From: Acinetobacter sp. XH1741 | Lineage (GTDB): Bacteria; Pseudomonadota; Gammaproteobacteria; Pseudomonadales; Moraxellaceae | Direction of reading: 5' to 3' | NCBI RefSeq assembly: GCF_041021895.1 | Contig: NZ_CP157428.1 | Coordinates: 806,001-870,000, forward strand | DNA: 64,000 nucleotides | Shown: one piece after another, positions 29,336 through 41,433 of the stretch | How positions within the stretch are numbered: position 1 is the first letter of the stretch | Layout of the letters: every line of letters begins with the position of its first letter | The notes under the pieces: model-generated | The model's input: only the letters and a program-made list of their open reading frames with translations | Told to the model about the DNA's origin: nothing | The model's database searches: none | Program-made: the position numbers and the translations under genes

Positions 29336-29655
29336 GTTTTTAACTTGGTTCTGTAAAGAATTTTAAAGTCCTGATTGAGGATCAAGCATAAACAGAAATA
29401 TATTTTTCTGTTTAGCTGAGATAAAGCTTTGCTTTATCTCTACTTATCAGGCGGACTTTGAATTGATGAATGAGAATTTATCAGCGTCAAAGACCTCAGG
29501 CGAGAAGGCGTTATTTTCGGATAGCGGCTTTTCTTAATAATCCAGCCTGCGTAGACGCGGTGGTGTGATTTGTTCCTCCTCCGCGTGTAAGTCGAAAGGC
29601 TTACGAATTGGGAGTGTGCCCATTGGGTGCATAAATCACCTTAGGAGGTTTTACA
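29336..29655 (+). promoter_or_regulatory. rplJ leader (L10-type) region
   Basis: Non-coding and structured. It holds two hairpins (AAACAGAAA/TTTCTGTTT near 29389-29413 and GAGATAAAGC/GCTTTATCTC near 29418-29440) and a long GC-richer segment from 29460 with a purine-rich region, as expected for the L10(L12)4-binding leader. CCTCCT at 29575-29580 is complementary to the rplJ ribosome site AGGAGG at 29643-29648, and GTGATTT (29565-29571) can pair with AAATCAC (29633-29639). These two pairings would exclude each other in a simple fold. Confidence 0.7.
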
Positions 29656-30162
29656 ATGGCTCTTCTTATCGAAGACAAAAAACAGATCGTTTCAGAAGTA
29701 AGTGAAGTTGCTTCTAAAGCGTTTGCAGCCGTTGTTGCTGACTATCAAGGTTTAAGCGTAGAGCAATTAACAACACTTCGTGTTGAAGCTCGTAAGTTAG
29801 GTGTAACTACACGTATCGTACGTAACACTTTGGCTAAGCGCGCATTCCAAGGTACTCAATTTGATATCTTGAACGACAACCTTGTTGGTCCAACAATTCT
29901 AGGTTTTTCAACTTCTGAAGATGACATGGGTGCAGCTGCACGCTTGTTTGAAGAATTTGCAAAAACTAACAAAGCATTTGAATTAAAAGCTGCTGCATTT
30001 GACGGCAAAGTTTATCAAGGTGCTGATGTTAGCGTAATTGCTAATCTTCCAAACCAAGAGAAAGCGCTTACTATGCTTGCCTCTGTTCTTCAAGCTCCTA
30101 TTTCGAAATTGGGTCGCCTCATTACAGCGCTCAAAGAGAAAAACGAGTCAGAAGCTGCTTAA
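29656..30162 (+). CDS. rplJ: 50S ribosomal protein L10
   Basis: 168 residues with AGGAGG eight bases upstream. The N-terminal domain includes VVADYQGLSVEQLTTLR and VVRNTLAKRA-type sequence; the C-terminal helix region binds L7/L12 dimers. L10 forms the stalk base and represses its own translation with L12. rplL follows after 42 bases. Confidence 0.98.
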   Translation: MALLIEDKKQIVSEVSEVASKAFAAVVADYQGLSVEQLTTLRVEARKLGVTTRIVRNTLAKRAFQGTQFDILNDNLVGPTILGFSTSEDDMGAAARLFEEFAKTNKAFELKAAAFDGKVYQGADVSVIANLPNQEKALTMLASVLQAPISKLGRLITALKEKNESEAA

Positions 30163-30204
30163 TCAATTTTACACATCATTCAATATCCATTTGGAGTTAT
30201 TCTC

Positions 30205-30576
30205 ATGGCTTTAACAAACGAAGAAATCTTAAACGCAGTTGCTGAAAAAACTGTTCTTGAACTTGTTGAATTAATTTCTGCTTTCGAAGAAAAATTCAAC
30301 GTTTCAGCTGCAGCTGTTGCTGTTGCTGCTCCAGCTGGTGGCGCTGCTGCAGCTGCTGAAGAACAATCTGAATTCAACGTTGAGTTGACTTCTTTCGGTG
30401 CTAACAAAGTAGCTGTGATTAAAGCAGTTCGTGAAGCAACTGGCCTTGGTCTTAAAGAAGCTAAAGACCTAGTTGAAGGTGCTCCTCAAGTTCTTAAAGA
30501 AGGCGTTTCTAAAGAAGAAGGCGAAGAACTTAAGAAGAAACTTGAAGAAGCTGGTGCTACAGTTACACTTAAGTAA
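30205..30576 (+). CDS. rplL: 50S ribosomal protein L7/L12
   Basis: 123 residues: N-terminal dimerization domain, an Ala/Gly-rich hinge ([17 protein letters not shown], about 33-50), and a C-terminal domain with [20 protein letters not shown] that binds translation factors. Heavily biased codons. Confidence 0.99.
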   Translation: MALTNEEILNAVAEKTVLELVELISAFEEKFNVSAAAVAVAAPAGGAAAAAEEQSEFNVELTSFGANKVAVIKAVREATGLGLKEAKDLVEGAPQVLKEGVSKEEGEELKKKLEEAGATVTLK

Positions 30577-30615
30577 TTGTAAAAGGAGTCGGTTTTTAAA
30601 TCGGCTCCATAAAAT

Positions 30616-30646
30616 GGCTGATGGCTCTTGGGTCATCAGCCTTTTT
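30616..30646 (+). terminator. Attenuator/terminator between rplL and rpoB
   Basis: GGCTGATG/CATCAGCC stem followed by five T. It is preceded by another hairpin (GGAGTCG/CGGCTCC, about 30587-30608). In E. coli a partial terminator at this place lowers rpoBC relative to ribosomal genes; the same role is likely here. Confidence 0.75.
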
Positions 30647-30881
30647 GCGTTACAATAATCGGCTCGATTTTTGTTTGTTCTGTACAATAATTGCTTTTTT
30701 TCAGAATAAATAAAGTAATTTCAAATGTTTACCAATATTTTTCTTTTTAAAAAATATTGTTAAGCGTTTTAATACCACTAAAAGTTGCAGCATTTGTAAA
30801 CAGTGGTGGCCATATCGGCCTGTGTAATTCCTTCTGAGCCCGTTCTGCAGGCGGGCTTGGTTTACTTTCCGAGGACTCCAG
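30647..30881 (+). other. rpoB upstream region
   Basis: Non-coding. It contains an AT-rich stretch, then a hairpin AGCCCG/CGGGCT at about 30837-30857 and the rpoB ribosome site GAGGA. No convincing promoter is apparent, in keeping with transcription mainly from upstream. Confidence 0.5.
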
Positions 30882-33800
30882 ATGGCATACTCATATACCG
30901 AAAAGAAACGGATCCGTAAGAATTTTGGTAAATTGCCCCAAGTAATGGAAGCACCGTACTTACTCTCGATTCAGGTCGATTCGTATAGAACGTTCTTGCA
31001 AGGTGGCAAATCTCCAAAAAACCGCGAAGATATCGGTCTCCAAGCCGCATTTCGTTCAGTTTTTCCTATAGAAAGTTATTCTGGCAATGCTGCTTTAGAA
31101 TTTGTTGAGTATAGCCTTGGTAAGCCTGAGTTTGATGTGCGTGAATGTATTTTACGTGGTTCGACTTATGCGGCACCAATGCGCGTAAAAATTCGTTTGA
31201 TTATTAAAGATCGCGAAACTAAATCTATTAAAGACGTACGTGAACAAGAAGTCTACATGGGTGAAATGCCACTTATGACAGACAATGGTACCTTTGTAAT
31301 CAATGGTACTGAGCGTGTAATTGTATCTCAGTTACACCGTTCGCCAGGCGTATTCTTTGACCACGATAAAGGTAAGACTCACTCAAGTGGTAAAGTGTTG
31401 TACTCAGCACGTATCATTCCTTACCGTGGTTCATGGTTAGATTTCGAGTTCGACGCAAAAGATCTTGTTTACGTACGTATTGACCGTCGTCGTAAATTAC
31501 TTGCTACTGTTGTGTTACGTGCACTAGGTTATAACAATGAACAAGTCTTGAATTTGTTCTATGAAAAAGTACCTGTGTATCTTGACATGGGCAGTTATCA
31601 AATTGACCTTGTTCCTGAGCGTTTACGTGGTGAAATGGCTCAATTTGATATTACTGACAATGAAGGTAAAGTCATTGTTGAGCAAGGTAAACGTATCAAC
31701 GCGCGTCACGTACGTCAAATGGAAGCTTCAGGTTTAACTAAACTTTCAGTTCCTGATGAATACTTATATGAGCGTATTACTGCTGAAGATATTACTTTAC
31801 GTGATGGTGAAGTAATTGCTGCAAATACCTTGTTAAGCCATGAAGTTATGGTGAAGTTAGCTGAAGGTGGTGTTAAACAATTTAACATCCTATTCACAAA
31901 CGACATCGATCGTGGTTCTTTCGTTGCTGATACATTACGTGCAGATACAACAACGGGTCGTGAAGAAGCATTAGTAGAAATTTATAAAGTAATGCGTCCA
32001 GGCGAGCCGCCAACAAAAGAAGCCGCTGAAAACTTATTCAATAACTTATTCTTCTCTTCTGAGCGTTATGACTTATCTCCAGTAGGTCGTATGAAGTTCA
32101 ACCGTCGTTTAGGTCGTCCTTACGAAGTTGGTACTGATCAGAAATCGCGTGAAGTTGAAGGTATTTTATCGCACGAAGATATTATCGATGTATTACGTAC
32201 ATTGGTTGAAATCCGTAACGGTAAAGGCGAAGTAGACGACATCGACCACTTAGGTAACCGTCGTGTACGTTCTGTTGGTGAAATGACAGAAAACCAATTC
32301 CGTGTTGGTTTAGTTCGTGTTGAGCGTGCTGTTAAAGAGCGTTTAAGCCAAGCAGAAACAGATAACTTGTCTCCACAAGATTTGATCAACGCAAAACCAG
32401 TTGCTGCTGCAATCAAAGAATTCTTTGGTTCAAGCCAGTTGTCTCAGTTCATGGACCAAAACAACCCATTATCTGAGATTACGCATAAACGTCGTGTATC
32501 TGCACTTGGTCCTGGTGGTTTAACGCGTGAGCGTGCAGGCTTCGAAGTACGTGACGTACATCAAACTCACTATGGTCGTGTTTGTCCAATTGAAACTCCT
32601 GAAGGTCCAAACATTGGTTTGATCAACTCGCTTTCTGTATATGCAAAAGCGAATGACTTCGGTTTCTTGGAAACACCTTACCGTAGAGTAGTAGATGGCC
32701 GTGTAACTGATGCAGTTGAATATTTATCTGCTATTGAAGAAGTAGGTACTGTTATTGCACAGGCCGATTCTGCTGTAGATAAAGATGGCAACTTAACAGA
32801 AGAGTTTGTTTCTGTTCGTCATCAAGGTGAATTCGTACGTATGCCACCTGAAAAAGTGACGCATATGGACGTTTCTGCACAGCAAGTTGTATCTGTTGCT
32901 GCATCACTTATTCCATTCCTTGAACACGATGACGCGAACCGTGCATTAATGGGTTCGAACATGCAACGTCAGGCTGTTCCTACTTTACGTGCTGACAAAC
33001 CACTTGTCGGTACAGGTATGGAAGCGAACGTAGCACGTGACTCTGGTGTGTGTGTAATTGCAAACCGTGGTGGTGCAATTGAATTTGTAGATGCGTCTCG
33101 TATCGTTATTCGTGTAAACGAAGATGAAATGATCGCTGGTGAAGCTGGTGTAGATATCTACAACCTCATCAAATATACACGTTCAAACCAAAATACTTGT
33201 ATTAACCAAAATGTTATCGTGAATTTGGGCGACAAAGTTGCTCGTGGTGACATCTTGGCAGACGGTCCGTCAACAGACATGGGTGAACTTGCGCTTGGTC
33301 AAAACATGCGTGTAGCGTTCATGACATGGAATGGTTATAACTACGAAGATTCGATCTTGTTATCTGAGCGTGTTCTTCAAGAAGACCGTTTAACTTCTAT
33401 TCATATTCAAGAATTGTCATGTGTAGCACGTGATACTAAGTTAGGTGCAGAAGAAATTACTGCCGATATTCCTAACGTAGGTGAAGCCGCGCTTTCTAAA
33501 CTTGATGAATCAGGTATTGTTTATATCGGTGCTGAAGTTACTGCTGGTGACATCCTTGTTGGTAAAGTAACGCCTAAAGGTGAAACTCAGTTAACTCCTG
33601 AAGAAAAATTGCTTCGCGCAATCTTTGGTGAAAAAGCTGCGGACGTTAAAGATTCATCTTTACGTGTGCCATCTGGTACTAAAGGTACAGTTATCGACGT
33701 TCAAGTCTTCACGCGTGATGGCTTAGAGAAAGATGACCGTGCATTAGCAATTGAAAAAGCACAGCTTGACTCTTACCGTAAAGACTTGAAAGAAGAATAC

Positions 33801-34970
33801 AAAATCTTCGAAGAAGCGGCTCGTGAGCGTGTAATTCGCTTGCTTAAAGGCCAAGATTCTAACGGTGGTGGTTCAACTAAACGTGGTGATAAACTTTCTG
33901 AAGATTTATTGTCTGGTTTAGAGCTTGTTGATTTACTTGAAATTCAACCAGCAGATGAAGCAATCGCTGAGCGTTTAACTCAAATTCAAGTGTTCTTAAA
34001 AGAAAAGAGCGCAGAAATTGATGAGAAATTCGCTGAGAAGAAACGTAAGCTTGCAACAGGTGATGAGTTAACAACTGGCGTATTGAAAGTTGTTAAGGTT
34101 TACTTAGCTGTTAAACGTCGTATTCAGCCTGGTGATAAGATGGCTGGTCGTCACGGTAACAAGGGTGTTGTATCTAACATCTTGCCTGTTGAAGACATGC
34201 CACACGATGCTAACGGTGTGCCGGTAGATATCGTATTGAACCCGTTGGGTGTACCATCTCGTATGAACGTGGGTCAGATTCTTGAGACTCACTTAGGTAT
34301 GGCAGCTAAAGGGCTAGGCGACAAAATCGAAAAAATGTTGAAAGAACAACGTACAGTTTTAGAACTACGTGAATTCTTAGACAAGATTTATAACAAAGTC
34401 GGTGGCGAGCAAGAAGATCTTGATAGCTTGACTGATGACGAAATCCTAGCACTTTCAGGCAACTTGCGTGCGGGTGTTCCTTTAGCTACTCCGGTATTTG
34501 ATGGTGCTGAAGAAAGTCAAATTAAAGACTTGCTTGAGTTGGCTGATATTTCACGTACAGGTCAAACAGTATTGTTTGACGGACGTACAGGTGAACAGTT
34601 TGACCGTCCTGTAACTGTTGGTTACATGTACATGCTTAAGTTGAACCACTTGGTTGATGACAAAATGCATGCGCGTTCAACTGGTTCTTACTCGCTTGTT
34701 ACACAACAACCGCTTGGTGGTAAAGCACAATTCGGTGGTCAGCGTTTCGGTGAGATGGAAGTATGGGCACTTGAAGCATACGGTGCAGCATATACACTCC
34801 AAGAAATGCTCACAGTGAAGTCGGATGACGTTGAAGGACGTACTCGCATCTATAAGAATATTGTAGATGGTAACCATTATATGGATCCGGGTATGCCTGA
34901 ATCGTTCAACGTATTGACCAAAGAGATCCGTTCTTTAGGTATCAACATTGAACTGAAAAATGGTGACTAA
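30882..34970 (+). CDS. rpoB: RNA polymerase beta subunit
   Basis: 1362 residues, the length typical of Acinetobacter. The rifampicin-binding region (about residues 515-550, [19 protein letters not shown] and [11 protein letters not shown]) shows the sensitive-type residues at the common resistance positions. Active-site blocks [31 protein letters not shown] (here [17 protein letters not shown]) and [13 protein letters not shown] are present. Ends ELKNGD. Cotranscribed with rpoC. Confidence 0.99.
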   Translation: MAYSYTEKKRIRKNFGKLPQVMEAPYLLSIQVDSYRTFLQGGKSPKNREDIGLQAAFRSVFPIESYSGNAALEFVEYSLGKPEFDVRECILRGSTYAAPMRVKIRLIIKDRETKSIKDVREQEVYMGEMPLMTDNGTFVINGTERVIVSQLHRSPGVFFDHDKGKTHSSGKVLYSARIIPYRGSWLDFEFDAKDLVYVRIDRRRKLLATVVLRALGYNNEQVLNLFYEKVPVYLDMGSYQIDLVPERLRGEMAQFDITDNEGKVIVEQGKRINARHVRQMEASGLTKLSVPDEYLYERITAEDITLRDGEVIAANTLLSHEVMVKLAEGGVKQFNILFTNDIDRGSFVADTLRADTTTGREEALVEIYKVMRPGEPPTKEAAENLFNNLFFSSERYDLSPVGRMKFNRRLGRPYEVGTDQKSREVEGILSHEDIIDVLRTLVEIRNGKGEVDDIDHLGNRRVRSVGEMTENQFRVGLVRVERAVKERLSQAETDNLSPQDLINAKPVAAAIKEFFGSSQLSQFMDQNNPLSEITHKRRVSALGPGGLTRERAGFEVRDVHQTHYGRVCPIETPEGPNIGLINSLSVYAKANDFGFLETPYRRVVDGRVTDAVEYLSAIEEVGTVIAQADSAVDKDGNLTEEFVSVRHQGEFVRMPPEKVTHMDVSAQQVVSVAASLIPFLEHDDANRALMGSNMQRQAVPTLRADKPLVGTGMEANVARDSGVCVIANRGGAIEFVDASRIVIRVNEDEMIAGEAGVDIYNLIKYTRSNQNTCINQNVIVNLGDKVARGDILADGPSTDMGELALGQNMRVAFMTWNGYNYEDSILLSERVLQEDRLTSIHIQELSCVARDTKLGAEEITADIPNVGEAALSKLDESGIVYIGAEVTAGDILVGKVTPKGETQLTPEEKLLRAIFGEKAADVKDSSLRVPSGTKGTVIDVQVFTRDGLEKDDRALAIEKAQLDSYRKDLKEEYKIFEEAARERVIRLLKGQDSNGGGSTKRGDKLSEDLLSGLELVDLLEIQPADEAIAERLTQIQVFLKEKSAEIDEKFAEKKRKLATGDELTTGVLKVVKVYLAVKRRIQPGDKMAGRHGNKGVVSNILPVEDMPHDANGVPVDIVLNPLGVPSRMNVGQILETHLGMAAKGLGDKIEKMLKEQRTVLELREFLDKIYNKVGGEQEDLDSLTDDEILALSGNLRAGVPLATPVFDGAEESQIKDLLELADISRTGQTVLFDGRTGEQFDRPVTVGYMYMLKLNHLVDDKMHARSTGSYSLVTQQPLGGKAQFGGQRFGEMEVWALEAYGAAYTLQEMLTVKSDDVEGRTRIYKNIVDGNHYMDPGMPESFNVLTKEIRSLGINIELKNGD

Positions 34971-35056
34971 GTCGTAAGACTCACGATTTTTTAGGAAAAA
35001 ACAATATTTGTGACCCAGTCGGGTAAGCGAGGCTTCCCGACACACGGAGAAAAAAA

Positions 35057-38000
35057 TTGAAAGACTTGCTCGATATCATGCGTAAGAAAACGGACTCAGA
35101 TGGTCATGCACCAGTTGAGTTCGACCGTATCCGTATTGGTCTTGCGTCACCAGAAATGATTAAGTCATGGTCTCATGGTGAAGTTAAAAAGCCTGAGACA
35201 ATTAACTATCGTACATTTAAACCAGAACGTGATGGTTTGTTCTGTGCCAAAATCTTTGGTCCAGTAAAAGATTACGAATGCTTGTGTGGTAAATACAAGC
35301 GTATGAAATACAAAGGCGTCATTTGTGAAAAATGTGGCGTTGAAGTAACTACAGCTAAAGTTCGTCGTGAACGTATGGGTCACATTGAACTTGCTTCACC
35401 AGTTGCGCATATCTGGTTCTTAAAATCGTTACCTAGCCGTATCGGTTTATTACTTGATATGACACTTCGTGATATCGAACGCGTATTGTATTTCGAATCA
35501 TACGTTGTTACTGATCCTGGCATGACTCCATTTGAAAAGTATCAACTTCTTAATGATGAAGAATACTTTACTGCTTTAGAAGAGCACGGTGATGAGTTCG
35601 TTGCGAAAATGGGTGCGGAAGCTGTTCAAGACTTGTTAAAAGACATTGATCTTGAAGCTGAAATTTCACGTTTACGTGAAGAAATCCCTCAAACAACTTC
35701 TGAAACGAAGTTGAAAAAAGCGTCTAAACGCTTGAAATTGATGGAAGCATTCAAAGATTCGAACAACAAGCCAGAATGGATGGTAATGAATGTACTTCCA
35801 GTACTTCCACCAGATTTACGTCCATTAGTTCCACTTGAAGGTGGTCGTTTTGCTACTTCTGACTTGAACGATTTATATCGTCGAGTGATTAACCGTAACA
35901 ACCGTTTGAAGCGTCTTCTTGACCTTGCAGCACCAGACATTATCGTACGTAACGAAAAACGTATGTTACAAGAGTCTGTAGATGCATTGCTTGATAACGG
36001 TCGTCGTGGTCGTGCAATCACTGGTTCTAACAAACGTCCATTAAAATCTTTGGCAGATATGATCAAAGGTAAACAAGGTCGTTTCCGTCAGAACTTGTTA
36101 GGTAAGCGTGTTGACTACTCTGGTCGTTCGGTAATTACTGTAGGTCCTACTTTACGTCTTCACCAATGTGGTCTTCCGAAGAAAATGGCACTTGAATTAT
36201 TCAAACCATTTATTTTCGCGAAACTACAAGCTTCAGGTCAGGCAACAACCATTAAAGCTGCGAAGAAAATGGTTGAGCGCGAGACTCCGGAAGTTTGGGA
36301 CGTTCTTGCATCTGTAATTCGTCAACATCCAGTCATGTTGAACCGTGCGCCAACACTTCACCGTTTAGGTCTTCAAGCATTTGAACCTATTCTTATTGAA
36401 GGTAAGGCAATCCGTCTTCACCCACTCGTTTGTGCTGCGTTCAACGCCGACTTCGACGGTGACCAAATGGCGGTACACGTTCCATTGACACTTGAAGCAC
36501 AGTTAGAAGCTCGTGCATTGATGATGTCAACGAACAACATCTTGTCACCAGCAAACGGTGAGCCAATCATCGTTCCTTCTCAAGACGTTGTCTTGGGTCT
36601 TTACTACATCACTCGTGATGCAGTAAATGCTAAAGGTGAAGGTATGGTGTTTGCTGATACTCACGAAGTAAACCGTGCACTTGCAACTGGTCAAGTTGCG
36701 ATTCATGCGCGTGTTAAAGTACGTGTGCATCAAACTGTTATCAATGAAAATGGTGAACGTGAACACCAAACTATTATTGTTGATACAACACCAGGTCGTT
36801 GCTTACTTTGGGAAGTTGTTCCACAAGGTTTAAGTTTTGACATGATCAACCTTGAGATGACTAAAAAGAACATCTCTAAGTTAATCAACTCTTGCTACCG
36901 TAAACTTGGTTTGAAAGATACTGTTATCTTCGCTGACCAGTTAATGTACTTGGGCTTCCGTCAAGCGACTCGTTCAGGTGTATCTGTAGGTATGGAAGAC
37001 ATGTTAATTCCACCTACTAAGCACACAATTATTGATAAAGCGGAAACAGAAGTTCGTGAAATCGAACAACAGTTCGAACAAGGTTTCGTAACTGCTGGTG
37101 AACGTTATAACAAAGTTGTCGATATCTGGGCGCGTACAAACGACCAAGTTGCGAAAGCGATGATGGATAACTTGTCTTACACTGTTGTTAAAAACAAACA
37201 AGGTGAAGACGAGAAGCAAAAATCATTCAACAGCATTTATATGATGTCTGACTCTGGTGCCCGTGGTAGTGCGGCGCAGATTCGTCAGCTTGCTGGTATG
37301 CGTGGTTTGATGGCAAAACCGGATGGCTCGATTATTGAGACTCCAATTAAAGCGAACTTCCGTGAAGGTTTAACAGTACTTCAGTACTTTATTTCGACAC
37401 ACGGTGCGCGTAAAGGTTTGGCCGATACAGCATTAAAAACTGCGAACTCTGGTTACTTGACTCGTCGTCTTGTAGACGTAGCGCAAGATTTAGTAATTAC
37501 TGAGCCTGACTGTGGTACAGCGGGTGGTTTGGTGATGACTCCATTCATTCAAGGTGGTGATGTCATCGAGCCATTACGTGACCGCGTATTAGGTCGTGTA
37601 ACTGCTGAAGATGTACGTCGTGCATCTGATGATGAAGTTGTATTACCTCGTGGTACGTTAATTGACGAGAAAATCGCAGCTCAGCTTGAAGAAGCAGGTG
37701 TCGATGAAGTTAAAGTACGTTCTGTAATCGCATGTGAATCTACATTCGGTGTATGTGCTCGTTGTTATGGTCGTGACCTTGCACGTGGTCACTTGGTGAA
37801 CCCAGGTGAATCAGTAGGTGTAATGGCTGCACAATCAATTGGTGAGCCAGGTACACAGTTAACAATGCGTACGTTCCACGTTGGTGGTGCTGCAAGCCGA
37901 ACTTCTGCTGCGAACAGTGTTCAAGTACGTAACAAAGGTACTGTACGTTTCCACAACGTGAAAACTGTACAACATGCGAAAGGCCATTTGGTTTCAGTTT

Positions 38001-39250
38001 CACGTTCAGGTGAAATTGGTATTGCCGATGAGTTAGGTCGTGAGCGTGAGCGTTATAAACTTCCTTACGGTGCAAGCATCTTGTTGAAAGATGGTGAAAT
38101 CGTTGAGGCAGGTGGCATCGTAGCGACTTGGGATCCGCATACACATCCATTAGTAACAGAAGTTGCTGGTAAAGCGCGTTTCAGCCAAATTGCTGATGGC
38201 GTAACTGCAACATCGAAAACTGATGATGCAACTGGTATGACAACTGTTGAAATCTTGCCTGTAACAGCACGTCCTGCTTCTGGTAAAGATTTACGTCCAG
38301 CAATCGTATTAGATATGGCTGATGGCGGCGAACAGTTCTACTTCTTGCCACAAAACACAATCGTAACTGTCCGTGATGGCGAAACGATTGGTGTGGGTGA
38401 CGTTATTGGTCGTGTACCACAAGAAACATCACGTACTCGTGATATTACCGGTGGTCTTCCGCGTGTTGCTGACTTGTTCGAAGCGCGTAAACCGAAAGAA
38501 CATGCGATCTTGGCAGAAGTGTCTGGTATCGTAAGCTTCGGTAAAGAGACTAAAGGTAAGAACCGTTTAGTGATTACACCAGATGACGGTTCAGAAATTT
38601 ACGAAGAATTGATTCCAAAATGGCGTCAAATCAACGTGTTTGAAGGTGAGCATGTGAACCGTGGTGAAACCATTTCTGATGGTCCACAAAACCCACATGA
38701 CATCTTACGCTTGAAAGGTGAAGTTGCTTTAACTAACTACATCGTGAACGAAGTTCAAGACGTTTACCGTCTCCAAGGTGTAAAAATCAACGATAAGCAC
38801 ATTGAAGTTATCGTACGTCAAATGTTGCGTAAAGTTGATATCACTGATGGTGGCGATACAAGCTTTATCAAAGGTGAACAAGTGGATTACATCCGCGTTG
38901 TTCAAGAGAACCAAGCTGTCTTGGCTCAGAACAAGTTCCCAGCGAAGTTTGAACGTCAATTGATGGGTATTACGAAAGCATCGCTTTCTACTGATTCGTT
39001 CATCTCTGCTGCATCGTTCCAGGAAACAACTCGTGTGTTAACTGAAGCGGCTGTAACAGGTAAAGAAGATGACTTACGTGGCTTGAAAGAAAACGTTGTA
39101 GTGGGTCGCTTGATTCCAGCTGGTACTGGTCTTGCATACCACTTAGAGCGTCGTCGTCAAGAAGCGGAAGCAGCAGAACACGAGCTTCACAATGACTTCA
39201 GCGAAGTAGACCAAGCATTTAGCCAAGCTTTAAACTCAGAACAATTCTAA
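35057..39250 (+). CDS. rpoC: RNA polymerase beta' subunit
   Basis: 1397 residues beginning at TTG 35057, supported by CGGAGA seven bases upstream and the expected N-terminus [10 protein letters not shown]. The zinc-binding [20 protein letters not shown] is near residue 75 (quoted at the limit of one motif), the catalytic [12 protein letters not shown] is near 463, and the second zinc site [11 protein letters not shown] is near 895. The rudder, bridge and trigger-loop regions follow in order. A terminator lies 15 bases after the stop. Confidence 0.99.
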   Translation: MKDLLDIMRKKTDSDGHAPVEFDRIRIGLASPEMIKSWSHGEVKKPETINYRTFKPERDGLFCAKIFGPVKDYECLCGKYKRMKYKGVICEKCGVEVTTAKVRRERMGHIELASPVAHIWFLKSLPSRIGLLLDMTLRDIERVLYFESYVVTDPGMTPFEKYQLLNDEEYFTALEEHGDEFVAKMGAEAVQDLLKDIDLEAEISRLREEIPQTTSETKLKKASKRLKLMEAFKDSNNKPEWMVMNVLPVLPPDLRPLVPLEGGRFATSDLNDLYRRVINRNNRLKRLLDLAAPDIIVRNEKRMLQESVDALLDNGRRGRAITGSNKRPLKSLADMIKGKQGRFRQNLLGKRVDYSGRSVITVGPTLRLHQCGLPKKMALELFKPFIFAKLQASGQATTIKAAKKMVERETPEVWDVLASVIRQHPVMLNRAPTLHRLGLQAFEPILIEGKAIRLHPLVCAAFNADFDGDQMAVHVPLTLEAQLEARALMMSTNNILSPANGEPIIVPSQDVVLGLYYITRDAVNAKGEGMVFADTHEVNRALATGQVAIHARVKVRVHQTVINENGEREHQTIIVDTTPGRCLLWEVVPQGLSFDMINLEMTKKNISKLINSCYRKLGLKDTVIFADQLMYLGFRQATRSGVSVGMEDMLIPPTKHTIIDKAETEVREIEQQFEQGFVTAGERYNKVVDIWARTNDQVAKAMMDNLSYTVVKNKQGEDEKQKSFNSIYMMSDSGARGSAAQIRQLAGMRGLMAKPDGSIIETPIKANFREGLTVLQYFISTHGARKGLADTALKTANSGYLTRRLVDVAQDLVITEPDCGTAGGLVMTPFIQGGDVIEPLRDRVLGRVTAEDVRRASDDEVVLPRGTLIDEKIAAQLEEAGVDEVKVRSVIACESTFGVCARCYGRDLARGHLVNPGESVGVMAAQSIGEPGTQLTMRTFHVGGAASRTSAANSVQVRNKGTVRFHNVKTVQHAKGHLVSVSRSGEIGIADELGRERERYKLPYGASILLKDGEIVEAGGIVATWDPHTHPLVTEVAGKARFSQIADGVTATSKTDDATGMTTVEILPVTARPASGKDLRPAIVLDMADGGEQFYFLPQNTIVTVRDGETIGVGDVIGRVPQETSRTRDITGGLPRVADLFEARKPKEHAILAEVSGIVSFGKETKGKNRLVITPDDGSEIYEELIPKWRQINVFEGEHVNRGETISDGPQNPHDILRLKGEVALTNYIVNEVQDVYRLQGVKINDKHIEVIVRQMLRKVDITDGGDTSFIKGEQVDYIRVVQENQAVLAQNKFPAKFERQLMGITKASLSTDSFISAASFQETTRVLTEAAVTGKEDDLRGLKENVVVGRLIPAGTGLAYHLERRRQEAEAAEHELHNDFSEVDQAFSQALNSEQF

Positions 39251-39264
39251 GTTTAAACTTGTAT

Positions 39265-39294
39265 TAAAAAAGGCGCCTTAGGGCGTCTTTTTTG
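39265..39294 (+). terminator. Terminator after rpoC
   Basis: AAAAAAGGCGCC / GGGCGTCTTTTTT hairpin with one G-U pair and a three-base loop, ending in a T-run. Confidence 0.88.
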
Positions 39295-39448
39295 TTCAAA
39301 TTAATAGCTTCAAAATTAACTAATTATCGTTTCTATAAGACTTTTACAAAATATTAATCGACTACAACAGTGTGTTAACACAAACTGAATAAATCCCACA
39401 TAAAAGAAGCTTATGCTTGGACTAGAGCACACAGGAGTGAGTACGGTC

Positions 39449-39805
39449 ATGAAAAAAACAATTGGTTTAGTGTCTACTTTAATGCTATCTGCATTCATGT
39501 TCACAGGCTGTCAAAATATGAGTCCATCTGATCAGCGTATTGGTGCTGCTGCATTAGGTGGCGCTGTGGGTGGTGGCTTGGGTAACCATGTAGGTGGTGG
39601 CCTAGGCGCTGGTGTCGGTGCGGCAGCAGGTGCTGGTGTAGGTGCAAATGCTAAGGGTAGCGATAGAAGTTCGACAACAGGCAGCGCTATTGGTGCGGGT
39701 ATTGGTTCTGTTGTAGGTAAAGCAATTTTTGGTGGCGATACTGGCGCTGCAATTGGTGGTGCACTCGGTGGTGGTGCTGGTGCTGCAATCGAAGAAAAGA
39801 GATAA
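39449..39805 (+). CDS. Glycine-zipper lipoprotein
   Basis: 118 residues from ATG 39449. The signal peptide ends in the lipobox MFTGC (Cys near residue 21). The rest is two glycine-zipper tracts (GAAALGGAVGGGLG and GAGIGSVVGKAIFGG) separated by a polar KGSDRSSTTG spacer. Such OmpA-like glycine zippers sit in or span the outer membrane in SlyB/YgdR-like lipoproteins. The precise role is unknown. AGGAG lies 11 bases upstream. A bidirectional terminator follows. Confidence 0.8.
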   Translation: MKKTIGLVSTLMLSAFMFTGCQNMSPSDQRIGAAALGGAVGGGLGNHVGGGLGAGVGAAAGAGVGANAKGSDRSSTTGSAIGAGIGSVVGKAIFGGDTGAAIGGALGGGAGAAIEEKR

Positions 39806-39820
39806 CATCGAGTTAAATAA

Positions 39821-39852
39821 AAATAAGCGCCTTAGAGCGCTTATTTTTTATG
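39821..39852. terminator. Bidirectional terminator
   Basis: AAATAAGCGC/GCGCTTATTT 10-bp stem between convergent genes, with flanking A and T runs. Confidence 0.88.
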
Positions 39853-40333
39853 GTTGAAATGCTTTTGCTTTTTTACGGCGGATATAAAGCGTCTTTTGCA
39901 CTTCAGCAATTCTTACGCCTGATTCATCAAAGATATTGAGGTGGTATGTTCTAAGAACTGGCGCATAGTTTTCAGCAAGTTCTCGAATTTGTTCGATTTC
40001 TGCCAAATCCACTCGAATGTCGGCATAAACGGTACTTCTGCCAGGTGATAAAAAATTAATTTCAGCAGCTTTATCCCACACAATATATTTAGGTCCTAGA
40101 TGATGCATAAGAATCATCATGTAAAAAGGATCTACCATTGAATAAAGACTACCACCAAAATGGGTTCCTACCAGATTTTGATTTTTCCAGCTGAGAGGCA
40201 TTTTCACCCGAACATGGCATAGTTCTAAATTCATGATTTCAATATGAATTCCTGCGCCTCGGTAAGGCGGATAATAATTAAATAAGAATTTAGAAACTGA
40301 AGGAATGTTCTGAAGTTTTTTTAAAATAGCCAT
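39848..40333 (-). CDS. DUF4442 hotdog-fold putative thioesterase
   Basis: 161 residues from ATG 40333; a TTG three codons upstream has no better ribosome site. The hotdog motif NLVGTHFGGSLYSMVDPFYM (about residues 53-72) and KAAEINFLSPGRSTVYADI fit DUF4442, a PaaI-like family of putative thioesterases. Substrate unknown. Single gene, convergent with the glycine-zipper gene. Confidence 0.82.
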   Translation of the reverse strand: MAILKKLQNIPSVSKFLFNYYPPYRGAGIHIEIMNLELCHVRVKMPLSWKNQNLVGTHFGGSLYSMVDPFYMMILMHHLGPKYIVWDKAAEINFLSPGRSTVYADIRVDLAEIEQIRELAENYAPVLRTYHLNIFDESGVRIAEVQKTLYIRRKKAKAFQP

Positions 40334-40456
40334 AATAGTCAATTTTTTTTATTGCAACACTGGTCATACTAGATAAGTATCATCTTTTTTATATTGATGG
40401 CAATGCTTTATCCGATTAACGACATGATCAATTGAAAAACAAAATAGGAAATGATT

Positions 40457-41329
40457 ATGCAGCCAAAAATTTATACAGTAACAACAAGTGATCAACAAAC
40501 GCTTTGCGCCAAAGCATGGGGCGATGAAAAAAATATCCCGTTAGTTTTAGTGCATGGTTATCCAGATAATCAGGAAGTATGGGAATCGGTTATTGAACAT
40601 TTAATCAATGATTTTTATATCATTACTTATGATGTGCGTGGGGCGGGATTATCATCTATTCCTAAACGTATACGAGATTACCGCTTAGAGCGTTTATCTC
40701 TGGACTTGCAGGAAGTGGTGGATGAAGTAATTCCAAATCGTCAGTTCCATATGGCTGCACATGATTGGGGTTCAATTCAGTCTTGGGAATCTGCAACCGA
40801 GCCTAAATTTAAAGGGCGTTTATTATCATATACGACTATTTCTGGTCCATGTTTAGACCATGCCGCTCTTTTCTTAAGAGAGAAATTTAAAAGGGCTCCT
40901 GCACAAATCTTAAAAATATTAACAAAATCATGGTATATCGGTGCATTCCATTTACCATTAATTGCCCCAACGGTATGGTCGCTTTTTAGTCCAGAAAAGT
41001 GGGGAAAAATCTTAAATGAGTTAGAACGAAAAGAGAATTTACCTTTAAATAGTAATATTTCTTCAGATGGTAAATATGGCATTAATTTGTACCGTGCGAA
41101 TTTTATTCCACGCTTAACAGCTCCTCGCCAGCGTTATGCGCAGTGCCCAGTCAAAGCTATTATTTTAAAATATGACACCTTTGTAAGCCCCGAATATATT
41201 ACGGAAGCGATGCCAAAATGGGTTGAAAACTTTGAGTATGTTGAACTTGAGGCAAACCACTGGGCTATTTTGAGTCAGGCTGAAAAAGTTGCATCCCATA
41301 TTCGACAGTTTATTGAATCGCAACGCTAG
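40457..41329 (+). CDS. Alpha/beta hydrolase, epoxide hydrolase-like
   Basis: 290 residues from ATG 40457, with AGGA seven bases upstream. The oxyanion region VHGYPDNQEVWE is near residue 32, YDVRGAGLSS near 58, and the nucleophile elbow AAHDWGSIQSW near 100. The nucleophile is Asp, as in epoxide hydrolases and haloalkane dehalogenases, not Ser. A C-terminal acid/His pair is seen in KYDTFVSPEY and ELEANHWAI. The true substrate cannot be told. Confidence 0.82.
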   Translation: MQPKIYTVTTSDQQTLCAKAWGDEKNIPLVLVHGYPDNQEVWESVIEHLINDFYIITYDVRGAGLSSIPKRIRDYRLERLSLDLQEVVDEVIPNRQFHMAAHDWGSIQSWESATEPKFKGRLLSYTTISGPCLDHAALFLREKFKRAPAQILKILTKSWYIGAFHLPLIAPTVWSLFSPEKWGKILNELERKENLPLNSNISSDGKYGINLYRANFIPRLTAPRQRYAQCPVKAIILKYDTFVSPEYITEAMPKWVENFEYVELEANHWAILSQAEKVASHIRQFIESQR

Positions 41330-41433
41330 TAAGAGTCTGTTTAATATACAAAACTACGCATTCGGCGATATTTTCGGCTTCATAGATATGAATCTGATAG
41401 AATGTCGCCTTTTGTTTTGTTCTGAATTTGTTC

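Noticed and set aside
32428..32540. Rifampicin-resistance mutation in rpoB
   Set aside because: The residues at the common positions in the [11 protein letters not shown] to SALGPGG region match the sensitive form.
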